A DNA stretch of 64,000 nucleotides from Siniperca chuatsi (taxonomy: Eukaryota > Chordata > Actinopteri > Centrarchiformes > Sinipercidae), in assembly GCF_020085105.1 (NCBI RefSeq), contig NC_058044.1:24549206-24613205 (forward strand), written 5' to 3'. Of the stretch, positions 46,351-60,020 are shown piece by piece. Both the position numbers and the translations under genes were made by a program. The notes under the pieces were generated by a model. That model ran no database searches, was not told the origin of the DNA, and saw nothing but the letters and a program-made list of their open reading frames with translations. The stretch's first letter is position 1. Each line of letters begins with the position of its first letter.

Positions 46351-48968
46351 ATGAGTTTATTTTGGTGCTGGTAGGAAAAATTGGCGACAGGCTATTTGCA
46401 TAGGAAAACGAATTTACGCAGTAGGACAAAATATATGATTTTTTCCCCCAGAAAAAAAAGATCAAAAGAAAGAAAACGGTAATTTTTCATTTAATGACAT
46501 TTCAGAAATGCAAAGCCCATAGGCCACTTCTAGTAGTGTTTTATTATTATTAATATTAATATTATTTGCACATTGTTGTCGTTGATGCTGGGATACTAAT
46601 GCTGTTATTTTGGATATTGCATTTATTTACCTTAATAATGAATGTCTCTTCAGGATGCTTATAAGTCAATATTGCAATGATTAGCTCCCCGTCACTGATG
46701 GAAGCGCCAGTAAAAATAAAACATCAACAGAGTGACGATGACGACGATGATGATGATGAGAGAGAGAAAGGATAACGATATAGGACAAATGCATGGTCGC
46801 ATTTTAATATCTGCATTTAGCCCAGTTATTTAAATGTTTCCTATATTATTCTATTCAATTATTTTATTAAAACATTAAATGACTATATTTAATCAGCCAA
46901 GTCCTGTCCATTGGTGTCACATAGCTACTTAGGCCATTTAACCGTAACATTATACACAGCGTTCAGTTTCTTATAGATATATTATAGCCTGAAAACACCA
47001 GAAAATAAACTAACAAAAAACAAAACAGAGGTAGCCTGCTTTCAACTTCCCCCGATCATCACCAGATGGAATGACACCTTTTCTAAAACCAAACTTTCAT
47101 TTATTTTTTCGTTTTTTAATATGAAGAAGGAAAAGAAAGAGATCTTTGGCTGTCAGTTTGCAGGTTGTGTGTCCACTTTAACTTTATCAGGTTATGAAGT
47201 GAAAAAAAGCAGCCAGGCAGTTTCTATTTGCTGCTGGTGGGGGGTCAGATCTGATTTCAGAGGTAACTTTTTTTTTTTTTTTTTTGGGGGGGCGTTGTGT
47301 TGAAATATAACCGACTTTTGAACACGTTTCTCTCACATTTGCCAGGAGGTCCTTTTAGCTTCTCAATTATTTTCACAAAACCATTTCAAAAAAAAAAAAG
47401 AAAAAAAAGAAATAGATATAGAAAGATAGATAGAGAAAAGTAACCAAAATACAACAACAATAATAATAATTTGGCAGGCCAATTTAACAAGCTGAAACTT
47501 ACCTAGTTGCTTTTAAAATAGAGTTTCATTAATGCAGTAGCATTTATGAGGGCAAACTAAATTTAGTTGTATGAAAAAAAAACTGTGAAATGATAAAAAA
47601 TATACTTGTAGTACTGAAAAACTAGTATTGTAGCCTACCTAACTGAATACTAACACACAGGCAATATGTTTCATAATTTATAACACAAAAAGCATTTAAA
47701 AAATTAAAATAACAAATGAAAGCGTATTAACATCATAATCGTATATTATTCTTTAGCAGATATTCTAAATAACCAAGCTATAAAATGCATTAAATGGCAC
47801 ACAGGTTGATCCATCAAGGGAACATACATTATAAAATTGAAAGCAACATTTTTTCACTTTACATCAAATGTGTCTGTTTCCAGCCAGCTGAGCTGGTTTG
47901 GATCATGGTGTTCAGTGCTGCGCTGGCCTGTTTATTAAAGACAGATATTTGTAGTGGTGTGTCATCATCTCCGTGTCTCGCTTGCCAAGGTCAACGACAC
48001 GGCCTGCCTCTCAGCTCTCCTTTAGCCACAGAACTTAATCTCTTAAGCTACTAGACTGTGCAGGGGACGTTCCCTGGCAGGGTAAAGTACAAACCACTTC
48101 ACTGACTGTCTAGAAAATGACTCTCTCTGATACACTATTCACTCATAATGTCTTCTGGTGTCTAGTTTATTGTTTTGGTTTGCTTAGGAAGGTGTGGTGG
48201 ACGTTTTCTTGTAATTTTGATGGACTGGTATTGAATTTATATTTGTAATAAACCCCCAAAAGCTCTGCTTAATCATAATCCAGTTGTGTTACCTTACAAT
48301 ATTTTTACAATACTCCTGTAATCTGCCTCTTAAATGGATTTACAGAACATAAGAGCCCCTTTTTCTTCCCAACCAGGTGTTGCTTTAGGCCTTCCACACT
48401 GCGGTTTGTTAAGCTTAAAGTGCCATCCTGCAATATGTGTTAGTGACCTCGTGCAGGAGGAGACACAGTGCTCACTGCTGGCTTAGACTGTGATTAGACA
48501 GCTGCAGGGGAAACTATCCACATTGTAGCCATTTTGTGAGACCCCAAAGATGGGTGTCATGTCTCCCCTCTCCCAAAGGCCTGCCTGTTATCTCACATGA
48601 CAACAGATATAGATACAGAACGAGAGAGAGAGGTGTCTCGGATGTGTCTCTGAGTTTAAAACATATACTGTATAAATCACACGTCATTACCAGAGGTCAC
48701 TGGCTGAGGTACACCATTGGATGGTTTCATCGCGGGGGCCAGTCTGGTTGGAGGAGAGTGGATTTATCTATCAGTTGGATCTCTGGAGAGGCAGCCATAT
48801 TTTATGTGACTTGAGATGTAATAACAGGCCTCTGACAAATCCCCGATGGCCCTGCTCTTCCTGCCTCCCAGTGCAGTGCCAGTGCTGCTGGAACAGCGGA
48901 TCATAAGCAGCATCATTATCACTGCCATGCACTGGGAGCTCTTTGCTGTGACTTTCACAAGGGTCTTG
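46351..48968. other. Non-coding, gene-desert start upstream of lbx1b
   Basis: Contains a short GAT/GA repeat near 46736-46770, a poly-T/poly-G run at 47268-47292 and A-rich tracts at 47388-47412. I recognise no exons, RNA genes or transposon ends. The segment 48400-48960 has ordinary composition without repeats. Confidence 0.45.
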
Positions 48969-50240
48969 TTAAAGGGTTAGTTCACATCACAAAAATAATT
49001 CTCTCATTTACCTCTAGTGGTATCTAGCCATGTGCCAAAATATTCACCTCTGAGACTTCAGATTCAGATCCAGATTTTTATTGCATTATTTTACAGTAAA
49101 ATAATGACATAACAGAGGTACCCAGCAGGAATTTCGTGCAACAAAAAAATGCTTTAAAGCATTTCACTTTCATTTTTGAAGGAAGAAATAACACGTTCTT
49201 CTTCATACAAGTGAAAATTTGAACTCATAAGCAGTAAATCACACCCTTAATCAATTTAATACACTGTTACAACCTTACTTGGTCTGGTATGACCATTAGC
49301 ATATGGTGGCTAATGTTAGCAAACTTTAGATAGATATTTAGTGATATGATTAGTTCACTGACCTTATGATTGTTCTGTTCTCGTGCTACTGTTACACAAC
49401 ACAATGTTTTAACATTTATCATCATCTCATAATTGTTACTTGCGGCCATAGTCACCACTGTTTAGCAAAAGTTGCACAGGCTCACTTTAACAGAAGCAAA
49501 ACATCACTTTTGGCTTAAATTGGCTTAAACATAAATGAACGGTTGATGAACTTTGGCAAATACATTTCCCTATTATTATGGAACAACTTGCTACCAAGGA
49601 GATAGTCACAATATAAACAGTGCGATCAGGGTCTGGGACAGACGTGTTGCTGTTGAAAATTTTTAATGTCATTTTTCAAAATTTTGAGCACCACAAACAT
49701 AATTTCATTCACCTCCATTGTACTGAGTAAGAAGCAAAAATCTCCGAGACAGTCTCAAAGGATAAACCCTCTATACTCTCTGCCTGGCTACAGTGATACC
49801 TCTATAGGTCTGAAAACATGAGTGGTGGACAAAGTATTACATAAAAGTATAAATATCATAATGCAAAAATACTCAATTACAAGTAAAAGTCTTGAATTAA
49901 ATTTTTTTCTTAAATAGCTTAAGAAAAAGAATGCTTAAGCTTAAGAATGCATTATCATCAACTTGTACTTAAAGTATTAAAAGTAAAAGTACTCAGAACT
50001 GCATTAAAATGTAAGCAGCATTTTAATGTTGTAGCCAGTCGCGGTGGAGCTAATTTGAACTAATTTGTTGGGTATGTTTTCTATAAAAAAGTTATTATTT
50101 TATAATCTAATCATATGTTTTATTTGTAAAATCTTAATCTGCAAAGTAATCAATATACTTGAGCATACTACTTGAGTAAATGTACTTTTTGCCACTGTAA
50201 AATATATTAATTTTTTCATTTGGTTGAACTAACCCTTTAA
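48969..50240. mobile_element. TTAA-ended transposon with perfect 16-bp TIRs
   Basis: The left end ttaaagggttagttca (48969-48984) and right end tgaactaaccctttaa (50225-50240) are exact inverted copies, and both finish in TTAA, as piggyBac-type insertions do. Motifs ctctagtggtatctagccat and gagcaccacaaacataattt recur in the related copy at 53306-53866. The unit holds a nested MITE at 49821-50198. No transposase is encoded. Confidence 0.85.
49821..50198. mobile_element. Nested MITE, gtggtggacaaagta family
   Basis: It opens with agtggtggacaaagtattac, runs through aaaaatactcaattacaagt and aaaagtaaaagtactcag, and closes with acttgagtaaatgtactttt...gccactg, whose inverse (cagtggcaaaaagtaca) resembles the start. 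This is the acttaagtaaaagtac family common in teleosts. A different segment of it occurs at 37918-38230. Confidence 0.75.
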
Positions 50241-51639
50241 AAATGAAAGCTCATCTCCACTCTGCCTCCCACCAAACTAAAAAGAAATTGTTGTCTTTCA
50301 TAAAGTTAAAATAATAAATAAAAAGTTTGACTCTCTGCTCAGTGCTTCCAACCCCCCATACAAGCTGCAAAAATAAATACAAAGAAACATAAAAATTGAG
50401 TCAATAGACTTCAGAACAGTCAATAAATTAACAAGTCATGACATTATCCCTGTGCTATGAAAAGCAAAAACAGGTGCACAGTCTCCCAAGAAATACAAGA
50501 AGTGCTGAAGTTACCCCATGGGGAATGTATAACGCAGAGTTACTCCTTTTCATGGGTCTCTGGCTTAAGTAATACAAAAAAGGCTCACTGCTATGGACTC
50601 TATAAAAAAACATTTACTCAATAAATAGTTTGACACCAGTGTTTTAATGCTAAGAGGGTGCCAACATATTTTCCCCCCTTATGATGATAATAAAAACTGA
50701 ACCTGAACCCTGTAAGATCTGTTTATTGTGTCTTACCTGGTGGAGCAGTTGCTCCGCTCACACTCTTCTGCCAGCCAGTAACAGACTGGCTGCACGCTCC
50801 TGATCATACTGGTGTGGTTTGGGGCCTGTACACTTGTTGTTGGCGCAGCCTGAACATAAGCATTTCTAATTTACAGAAAGCACACTTTGAAACGGCACAT
50901 ATGTGGCCATCGGATACGAGTCCATGCCACGCCAATTTCGACCATTAACCCGCCTCTGAAACATGTTTCACCTCATTTTTATCCATCCTCTCACAATCTG
51001 TTCTCTTCATTTAAAGGCGACCAGTTAAACAATTATACAACAGTCACTTCCACATGCTTTCAGTGAACAGTTTTCCCTTCGCTTCTCTATATTCACAGGC
51101 TGCTGATGAATCCCCCCACTGCACTATGAATGCCATATCGCAGCACTAGATAGTGCTTCATTTGAATGTTCCTCCTTTCTCATCTACACTTCACCATAAA
51201 ACACAGTAAGCAGTGATGCTGAAGGATTGTGTTATTTGGGATGGCCAGGGTGGAAAAGATTATTCACCGCCTTTGGTAATAAAAACTGCCAGAGGAGAAC
51301 TGAGAAGAATTATGACAGCAATCCTTTAGCTTTCGTTTGTGGAAGCTGTTTTTTTTTATTTGATGCAAAGACTTGCAAAGAAGGATAGAGAGACCTAGAG
51401 GTGAAAAACAATAGAAAATACAATTTGTCACGTTCAGGAGTGTAAATACCAGCTGCATTTCTGTTGATTACTCGTATGTCAAATTATAGATCAAACTGTA
51501 TTTTATTATTTATTACTTACTGTTTATTACAAGCTGCAATTGCTCGCTCAAACATTTCTAACCTTTGATCCATCCAAGACATCTTAACAGTCCAAGTTTT
51601 AATCATTTTAAAAAGGATTATTAAGGATTTTTTAACCAA
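50241..51639. other. Non-coding, nothing recognised
   Basis: I identify no exons or elements. The open frames are short and featureless. Confidence 0.45.
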
Positions 51640-51897
51640 ATCGGAGCTTTCAAACATGTATTTAAAATAAAATAAGACCACGGGGCCACTCTAATTACAT
51701 GAAGTGGGTTTGGGTTGTGTTAATTCAATGCCCATAGGGGCTTTTCCAATATGGCCGCATGGGAACAAATGCTGACAGGTCAGCTGTTCTTTCTGTGAGG
51801 AGAGGAATGTCTCTTTCTCCTCCTCACTCCCTCTTCTTCATTCTCTCCATCCATTGTCAATTATTTTCCTCTCTTTTATTTTCTCTCTCTCACCTCC

Positions 51898-51947
<50 letters not shown>

Positions 51948-52160
51948 ACAAACATTGTCTTTGAGAGATGGCCTCTGTCTTTCAATTAGCCTGCAATGGC
52001 CCTCTTACAAGGCTGGCGTCTGGCGAGTTAGGCCCACAGCAGATGCTGCTGTGGATTGGCCGTTCATCTGCAGCCTGCAGACTGTATTGAATAGTCATTA
52101 GGGTGGAGCTGACTATTCATGACAGAAGAAGTGGCTTTGTGTGGGAGGGGATGCTACAAC
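51640..52160. promoter_or_regulatory. Candidate conserved non-coding elements around a CA repeat
   Basis: Two low-repeat stretches (about 51640-51800 and 51990-52160) flank a CA microsatellite at 51899-51942. They carry motifs such as ctctaattacatgaagtggg, ccaatatggccgcatggg and two copies of gaatagtcatta/gactattcat. Absence of transposon signatures and the TAAT content make them candidate enhancers, but no alignment could be run. Confidence 0.25.
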
Positions 52161-52716
52161 ATCAGGTTATCTTTATTCTCTTGTTCTCTGTGGGGTTTTT
52201 ACAGTGTTTTTACAGTAGGGGGCTCTGATTAGGAGGATAAACAGATAATGAATGGTGACTCTGCTTGACAGTCATCTCAAGTGTGATGTCTTTTTTTTGT
52301 TTGTTATGGTTTGTTATATAATTTTGATCAAAGATAGAGAGGAGAAAGCAGAGAAAGAAAGAAAAAGAGACCAACAGCTACAGAGAACCCCCCATTGGGC
52401 AGAAGAGCCACGAGCCAGTCTGTAGCATTTGTGTATGATTTGTTGACTCTCAGTGGGTCTGTTCAAGAAGCACCTGGCAACCCTGCACAGAGGAATATGG
52501 TGGCTGCCATGACCATACACCAACACACACACAACCATATGCCCCCATTGTCATTCCAATAAGCTCGGACAACATTCACTTTCCCCTCCTTTCAGCAAAT
52601 GCTATCAATGCAAACCCCATGTGGAGGGGCCCGGGTCAAGAGGAAGACTCACTACAAAGTGGCTGCTGACACACAGAGAGGCACAAGCAGACACACACAC
52701 ATGCATGCATGTATGC

Positions 52717-52717
<1 letters not shown>

Positions 52718-52763
<46 letters not shown>
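52718..52763. repeat. (CA)n microsatellite
   Basis: About 23 uninterrupted CA units following an atgcatgcat stretch. The open frames across it are repeat artefacts. Confidence 0.95.
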
Positions 52764-52766
<3 letters not shown>

Positions 52767-52849
52767 GCTGCCTCCCTCTGTTCCTCCTCCCCCTCCTCTC
52801 CTGAACCCCTGTAGGCTGGACGGAGGAAATGTGAATTAGCTTCATCAAT

Positions 52850-53290
52850 GCAGAGGTTAACATTGCGCAAAGACGATGTTGACCTCTGGTTGTATTCTTG
52901 GTTTGATGTCTTTCTTAGGGCCAAATGCTTATGAATAAAAATGGCAAGGGGAGAGGTTGACAAAGGGATTTGCCTGACTAATGCCAAGGGAAAACCCCTC
53001 AGGGAAAGCCTGGTTAAGCTCAACACCACTGAATCCCCCCTGATGTATTATCAATCATGGAGTGGCTCACACAGCGCTGTTATTGTTTTTGCCATAATTG
53101 TGTCAGAATAGCTTTCATTTGTCTCTAATAAAAAGTGTCTGCATTCATCATGCTAATGCAGTGACAACATAAATATTGGCAACACATGGCAACCTATAGC
53201 GCCTTCTTAAACACATGCCATTTAAAATGTGCAAAAAACACATGTGCTGCCGGGTTGTGCCTGCGTGATAATAAATAATTAAATTTCACT
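52850..53290. promoter_or_regulatory. Candidate conserved non-coding element
   Basis: This repeat-free block includes tattgtttttgccataattg, cattcatcatgctaatgcag (an octamer-like atgctaat) and gataataaataattaaattt. It sits between a CA repeat and a TTAA transposon and looks compositionally unlike either. A role in lbx1b regulation is inferred from location only. Confidence 0.3.
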
Positions 53291-53305
53291 TTAATGCGTA
53301 AAAAA

Positions 53306-53866
53306 TCAAGAGTCAGTTCACCAAAATTACAAAAAAACCCACATTTTCTCACTTACAGCTAGTAGTATCTAGCCATGCAGATAGTTCTGCTTTCATTTGT
53401 CCAGGTTTTGAGATATCTTGAGATTTCTTCCTTCATCCAATTAAATGGAGGTGAATGGAACTTTAGTTGTGATGATCACAGCATGGAAAAATTATATTAA
53501 AAAAATTCAGCACTGTTCATTTCAAGAAACAGTATCTCCGTTACTCTGGATAATCAACTAAACAAACCATCAACAGTTTTCTTCTGTGCTGTCTTTCGTG
53601 GAAAGTAGCGCCAGTAAAAATTGTGCACATTGAGGTGTGTGAATTATCCAAAACAACTGAGGAATTGTTTCTGGAAGGACACATTGCTGCTCAAAATTTT
53701 CAGTGTATTTTTTCAATGCTTTAAGCACCACAAACAAAATTCCATACAAGTTATATACATATATTTCAAAACCTTGACAAATAAAACTATCCAAGGCGAG
53801 ATTCCCCTAGAAATAAATAAGAAAATATGTTTGTCTTTTTGTAATTCTGGTGAACCGACCCTTTAA
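53306..53866. mobile_element. Diverged relative of the 48,969 TTAA element
   Basis: The left end tcaagagtcagttcaccaaa and the inverted right end ttaaagggtcggttcaccag are clearly alike, and both share the gttca core with the element at 48969-50240. Internal motifs agctagtagtatctagccat and aagcaccacaaacaaaatt are also shared. The right TTAA is intact and the left edge has decayed to TCAA. Non-coding. Confidence 0.75.
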
Positions 53867-54250
53867 ACAATTAAGGGGAAATGTGCTTATATTCTTTCTA
53901 ATGTAAAAAAAAAATGGAATTGGTTTTTAATGTTTAATTCAGCATTTGCCATGACAGATTCAACAGAATCAGCACTAATATTACAACCAATTTAAAAAGG
54001 ATTTAATGGCATCATCTTCAATAGAAGCGTTGATGAAATAACCATTGGTAAGAGCATAAACAACAGAAAACTTGAGGCAAGAAGGGTGAGGCAGGTTCTC
54101 AACCTTTAACCCTGATATAAGTGAAAAACATGTCACTGTTGGTTGGTTAAAATGGGTTTTTTAAGAGTGACACTAAAATATGAAAAATGACATGTTGAAC
54201 ATTCAGAACTGAGAGCTTGTTTCACAATCAAAAATCCCTTTTTCCTCTTT

Positions 54251-54255
<5 letters not shown>

Positions 54256-54284
<29 letters not shown>
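54256..54284. repeat. (GT)n microsatellite
   Basis: About 14 GT units after a T run. Confidence 0.93.
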
Positions 54285-54285
<1 letters not shown>

Positions 54286-54479
54286 CTAGATGCAGGTGCT
54301 CATCTCGTCTCTTTTTGTGTGCAAACAAATTAAAGACTGCACACTCCCACACACACTCACACATTATATGCTCCACAGGGCCTGGGTTTGTCTTTATGAG
54401 TTTATTAAAAGCATCTTGTTTTGTATCATGCAAAGAACCATATACCCAATATATCACAGTGTTATTGTAGGTAATTAAG

Positions 54480-54780
54480 TCCAAAACTCTGTGTTATACA
54501 GTGCCCGTTGTGCATAAGCAAAATTGACCATTTTAATTGCAAAGGAAATATTTGCTTGCACTTTATCTAGCGTGAAAGATAGTATTACTCTTCTTAATAT
54601 TGAAGGAGGAGGAGGACCTGGAAAAGATAGCACAGGCATTCATTATACTAACAGTGCCCTTTAAAAATGAATGGTAATGAGATACAACAGCTTTTTACTT
54701 GGCTCTAATGCTGTTGTAAGTAGCTAGCAAGACCCCCCTCCTTCCTGCAAATACCCCCGCTGCTGCCCAAAGCTTTTTAA
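54480..54780. promoter_or_regulatory. Candidate conserved non-coding element
   Basis: The block contains gcataagcaaaattgaccat, ttaattgcaaaggaaatatt, gaatggtaatgagatacaac and ctctaatgctgttgtaag. It has homeodomain-like cores, and repeats are absent. It looks like a vertebrate developmental enhancer in texture, but conservation could not be tested. Confidence 0.3.
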
Positions 54781-56503
54781 ATCTTCAGACTTGTTACACT
54801 GCAAAATACAACATCGCATTAAAAATTTAAGAGATATGAGTCGAGCTCAGACGGATTCACCTCGTGCTGATTATCCTGCGAATCAGTGCAACACGGCATC
54901 TGCTTTCTACTGCTGCTGCCTGCTATGCACCCTCACTCTGTTTTTATTATTATGGAGGAAAAATACATCCTCATCTATCATCAGGATTTTGAAACTCACA
55001 CTTTCACTTCCTTTCGTTTTTGTGTTTTTGTGTCTTCTTCTTCGTCTCACCGTGCAGTATTTCTTTTTTTACAGGCGAGCCCAATAACCTGCTTCTCTCT
55101 CTCGTTCTCCCCAACAGATGAGTGTGGCCTGAAGGAGGAGGGCTGTCATTCATCCAGATCTGTGCCTGTTCTCGCAGTTTAAACCCGAGCAGGCTCGACT
55201 AATGCCCCTGCCTCACTTCTCAGCCGCGCTGCTGCTTTATAGGCTTTGTTTGAGGCAGCTCCTTTATTTCCCCCTCTATCCATCTTTTTCATATTTCTCA
55301 CCTCCTAATTCTCTCCCCCTCTCACTTGTCGTGATCTCTTTGTCTCTGTCCTCACCTACTTCCACCTCTTTCTCCCCCTTCTCTTATGCTTTTATTTACC
55401 TCTTTTACCTTTCACATCCCTCCTTAGCAATTGCTTTCTCCATCTCCTTCTCCTCTTCCTGTAGAAAAAAATAAGGGGGGCCTTAGACGAGAAGTCGGTG
55501 GCATTGAGCCGAGGAGGACACACTCCACTTAGATAAATATCCCCATCGCTCTGAGCAGAGCCAGGGAGATTTATTCATCCGCCGAGCTGGCAGAAAATTG
55601 ACTTGTTTCATGGGGGCAGGCTAGTGACGCATCGCCGTGAGAGGCAAAGAGATAGGAGGGAGGGAGGGAAGGAAAGAGAGATAAAGAATGATAAAGCGAC
55701 GGAGAGGGAGAGAGAAAAAGGAGGGAAGGAAACACGGTGGAGAGAAACAAGGGGAAAAAAGGGGAGAAATAGTAAAGCGATTTAGGGAGTGGGGTGGGAG
55801 AAAAACGATAAAGAGAGATGAGAGAGAGTGATGTCACTCCCCTTGTACCAGAGGATAAAGCCAGTGGGGTGGTGAAACAATGATGAGGGAAATGGTACAG
55901 CTGACATTTATATAAGAGGATATTGATGAAGCAGAGACAATAGCAGACTCAATCCACTCCTCCTCTTCCCCTTTTGCCTCCTTTCTCTTGTTTACTACTT
56001 TTCACTCTTCCTCCTTTTCTCCTCTGTCTCCTTCAACTCTGGACTGACAAAGCGCTGTTATTGGCCACTACATCCTCATTGAGAGAGAAGGGCCACAACC
56101 TTGGGTGACTTAAGAGTACAGCCGCCAATGCATCACAGTGATAATCTCTTATTTTCTCCCTCCCACCACCACTCCAGCCTGCATGCAGCAGCATCGTCCC
56201 TCAGCAGAAAAACTACAGTGTTCCTGTGTTTCATATCGCGTCCATGCTAACACAGCAAATAGAGAGGAGACGAATGCTGCCTCCCCTTGGTTTTTCAAGA
56301 GAGGTGTAGTGAATGGAGGTGTGTGTGTGTATTTGTGTGTGCTTACTTTGTATGTGTGTTTGTGTGTGTCTGTAAGTGCGTATGTGTTCTGGGAGCGATG
56401 GGGCGTGGAGAATTTCTGCTTGTATCAGCACCTGGGCTGCACTGAGAGAGAGGTATGCAGGGGAGAAAGATGGGGGAACTGGGAGTCTGTGTGTGTATGT
56501 CTC

Positions 56504-56554
<51 letters not shown>

Positions 56555-57917
56555 TGGGGTGGGGGTGGTGGGAGGGAGAGGGAGTCGAGTATAATTTAGT
56601 CGCACCAAAGCTCAAGGCTCATGTCAACCTTGGATAGGGACCCAGGATGATAATTTGAATTGGGAATTAAGTCACCAATCAATGGTTATACTTATGCTGA
56701 ATCAGTGGTTTATTAAGGGAAGAGAACTCAATCATCTGACTGTGTGTGGGTGTATTTGTGTGTGCACATGCGCAGGTAGAGCTATGCAAGTGTATGAAAC
56801 TGCACGCTTCTTTTCTGTGTGACCAGATGCAGATGTTTTATGCCATATTTATTTGACCATGGAATAAACCCATTGTTTGCTGACAGCTTTATTTTAACAC
56901 GCAAATCCTCACACATATACCAACAGACAAGTCCTCCAAACTAAATGACAACTATACATTGTTTGTCACTGCTGTCCAAAATACGTAGTACCAGTGGAAA
57001 AATAATTAATATGAATATTTCTGATCTGCCACCTCTGTGGTTAAGGTTTGGTTAGGTTTAGGCACAAAAACCACTTGGTTAAAATAAGGGAAACATCGTG
57101 GTCATGGCTAAAAGTAGAACTACTTAGTTTAGGTTAGGGAAATGTTGTAGTCACGGTTAAAAGAAAACAGTGTTGACTATCTATAAGAAATGGGAAGCTC
57201 TGTTCATCTATCTATCCACTCCGTCCCAGTTCCTACGAGGTAACGGTGTCCATTGCTTCCGCCTTTCCTTAACTGGAGCTGAACTGTGCCACTGGTGGCT
57301 TCTATCACCAAGCTTTATGGCTGGGTGGCGTGAGTTTCGATGCTAAATAATAGAAGAAGAAGAATATATACAGTATATGGTTTTCTGCAAAACCGTTTTT
57401 GTTCATTTGACAAAATAAGCCACATTTCTCAAATGCTAATATTGTCTAATCAGAAGCAGCTATACAACACTTAGCTAAATAAAATACAGTGTAACATTAG
57501 TAAAATTATTATTTAAGTGAATACTTCACCAAAAACCTAATTTTAAGTATCAAACATTCGCTGCCTGTGGCTTTAAAAGGTGGCTCTACAAAGTTTGTAG
57601 TTTGTTTGTTTGCAGCTGTCAGCTTGGAATCAGTTAAGCAACCTATTTTCACGGTGAACAAAAGTATCAAAATGTCCACAGAAACTCTGTCCATTTTTGG
57701 CATGTTCCAAAAACATATTTCAGCCAAAATATGGCTTCAGAAAGCTTCTTTGTCTAGTGTGGTTAACTGTTCATGACCATCGTGAGCAAACATTGTTGAG
57801 TGCAGCAACAGTTACAGTGCTAGCCACAAAGTGAAGCTGCAGTCACACAATGTTGGCAGAACAATAAGGACAGGAAAACCTCCCGTTAGTCCGATATCTG
57901 AGTTTTAACACATTATT
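54781..57917. other. Non-coding; pyrimidine/purine tracts and microsatellites
   Basis: Holds a CT-rich stretch (55250-55460), a purine-rich GA stretch (55628-55840) and a compound (GT)n(GA)n at about 56503-56551. The open frames on both strands are low-complexity artefacts of these tracts. I can support no exon. Confidence 0.5.
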
Positions 57918-58400
57918 CCAGGGCGTCAAATACCGACGTTTTGTCACGCCCCTCAGCGTCGTATAAACACGCACAAGGTACCCTTTGGTGTTAGTAGGAG
58001 ACGCCTTCAAAAACTATGTAACGTTACTTAAAAGTGTTGTTAGGTTTAGGGGAAAAACCTCATGGTTAGGCAGTAGGAAGTCACATGACAAAAGTCACAT
58101 AAGTCATGTGACATATAAGTGACGTGGCATGTAACGTAACTTTAAACTTTAAAGTCAATGTTAACTTTTGGTTTCACATGGGACATGAACCCCGGGCTCC
58201 TGGATGAAAGTCCTGTGTTTGTTTGGCACCTCCTACTTAAAAGGAGTTCTCTCTCTTTGTCGCTCTTTACATTACATCACCTGATTTCATAAAGGCTTTC
58301 TTGCAGCCCTGTGAGTCTAACACAGATGCCTACGATTCACCTTGTGCGTGTATATTTGATGCAGTGAGGCGTGACAAAACGTCGGTATCTGACGTCCTGA
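57918..58400. mobile_element. Fold-back MITE with ~60-bp inverted ends
   Basis: The left arm (57919-57980) has gcgtcaaataccgacgtttt then tgtcacgcccctcagcgtcg and aaacacgcacaaggta. The right arm (58337-58399), inverted, reads acgtcagataccgacgtttt then tgtcacgcctcactgcatca and tacacgcacaaggtg. The middle includes caaaagtcacataagtcatg, which is itself imperfectly palindromic. Familiar percomorph MITE text (aaaggagttctctctctttg) supports the call. No ORF and no clear TSD. Confidence 0.85.
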
Positions 58401-59246
58401 GAATGAGAACGGGCTGAGTATTCCAAGATGGTTACCCCAACTGCTTCTTTTGTTGTGTTACATGTTTTTAGCGGTTCGTTAACAAGTGAAACCACATTCA
58501 AACAAATAGTGTATAGCTCCTTTTAAATGAGCTATTTTAAATTATTGTTAGAATTGGATTTTATTTAAACTGCCAGCACTGGAGGCTTTGCAGCCTTGTT
58601 GCCAGCAGTTTGTTGACACTTAGCTCTTGATTGCAAAGTGGGAGATAGGCCTATCATAGCTGTCAAAAACTGATTATGTCTCAACTATGAATTACTACTT
58701 GGAGGCGGACATGAACAGTTTTCCCCAACAGTTTACTGATTATAGAGGCAAACATTAGAATTTGAGAAGTTTCTGTGGAAATTGTAAGTTTTTTTTCTCC
58801 AATGTGGTTCACTGTTGGAATTAATTGTAGCTGTTGTGAATCTAAGCTGACTATAGCTGCTTTCCCTCGGGAAGGAGCAAGCTACAAATTTAACAGAGCT
58901 ACCTTTCCAGTCTACAAACGAGCATTTGATATTCAGAACATAGGTGTTCTGTAGTTTTGGGTACAGTTTTTTTTTTAAATCAGGAACTATACAATCAAAG
59001 AATAAGTACTATACTACTAGTAAGACTACAAATCTTATACATTTGATGCCAACTTTAGATACTTGAAAGTTGTACATAATTGATGTTATGGACACATTTT
59101 AGTCAGTATCCAAAATGTATTGAGGTACCAGCAATACTCTAACTCCACTCTGATTTAACATGGCACAATTGTAAAACACCCCCGAACAAACAACCTATAC
59201 ACATACCAGTTTCAAATGACCTCAGGTTTCCTTGAGGGACTGTAAG

Positions 59247-59301
<55 letters not shown>

Positions 59302-59419
59302 TTCCACATATGAGAGTGTTTGTAGCTCTGGAGTCTGGGCAAATGTGAGTGGCAGCCGTGTTGGAGAGGCACCGTGACCTTCTCTCTCTGGACTGTAACT
59401 CAATCAGAGCTCAAGGCGT
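58401..59419. other. Non-coding with a GT microsatellite
   Basis: A run of about 22 GT units lies at 59254-59298. I recognise nothing else. Confidence 0.5.
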
Positions 59420-59720
59420 GACATCGTAACCCTGCGTGGCAGGAAGCGGCCTGGCTGCACCACTCTGCTAATGCCTTCACTAACGTCCGTGACCGCACCG
59501 CGCTCATATCCCCCCAGAAAACAAAGCTGCTCCACTGCCAGTTCCTTACGAATGAGAGATAAGCCTGTTTTTGTGATTCACCGCAAAATGTGTGCTCAGG
59601 ATGACAAGTTCACAGGTTAACATCTCTCAGGTTACAGGTTCATTAAGGGAATTAATGATGCTTCGGTGGCAACTGGATTAAGAGGGTATCTGCTTTCCTT
59701 CCAGGCATGCTCTCCAAAAA
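59420..59720. promoter_or_regulatory. Candidate conserved non-coding element
   Basis: The repeat-free block has gcctggctgcaccactctgc, gagataagcctgtttttgtg, cattaagggaattaatgatg and actggattaagagg (TAAT and GATTA cores). It is flanked by GT repeats on both sides. Enhancer status is a guess from texture and position. Confidence 0.25.
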
Positions 59721-60017
59721 GTCCTTTGGAAACAATGTGTATTAACCATGATTATTTTAAATGGCCTGTAAATGGACAATGGTCACTTTAAAGAACATGA
59801 GCCTGGGTGTTGATTTTTCTCAGGCTATAAGGTGGCATTAGTTTAGGTCAGTAACACTTGTAGATGTTTAGATAAGGGAAACTAGCTAATCTGATTATGT
59901 GGAGTTCATCGCTGACTCTAAAAGGTGGTGGCTGGCTGTGTTTCATCAGCTGCTGAGAGGAACCACACAGCTTAGGTTGCTGTGCTTACAAACACCTGCA
60001 TACTCACTGAGTGGGTT

Positions 60018-60020
<3 letters not shown>

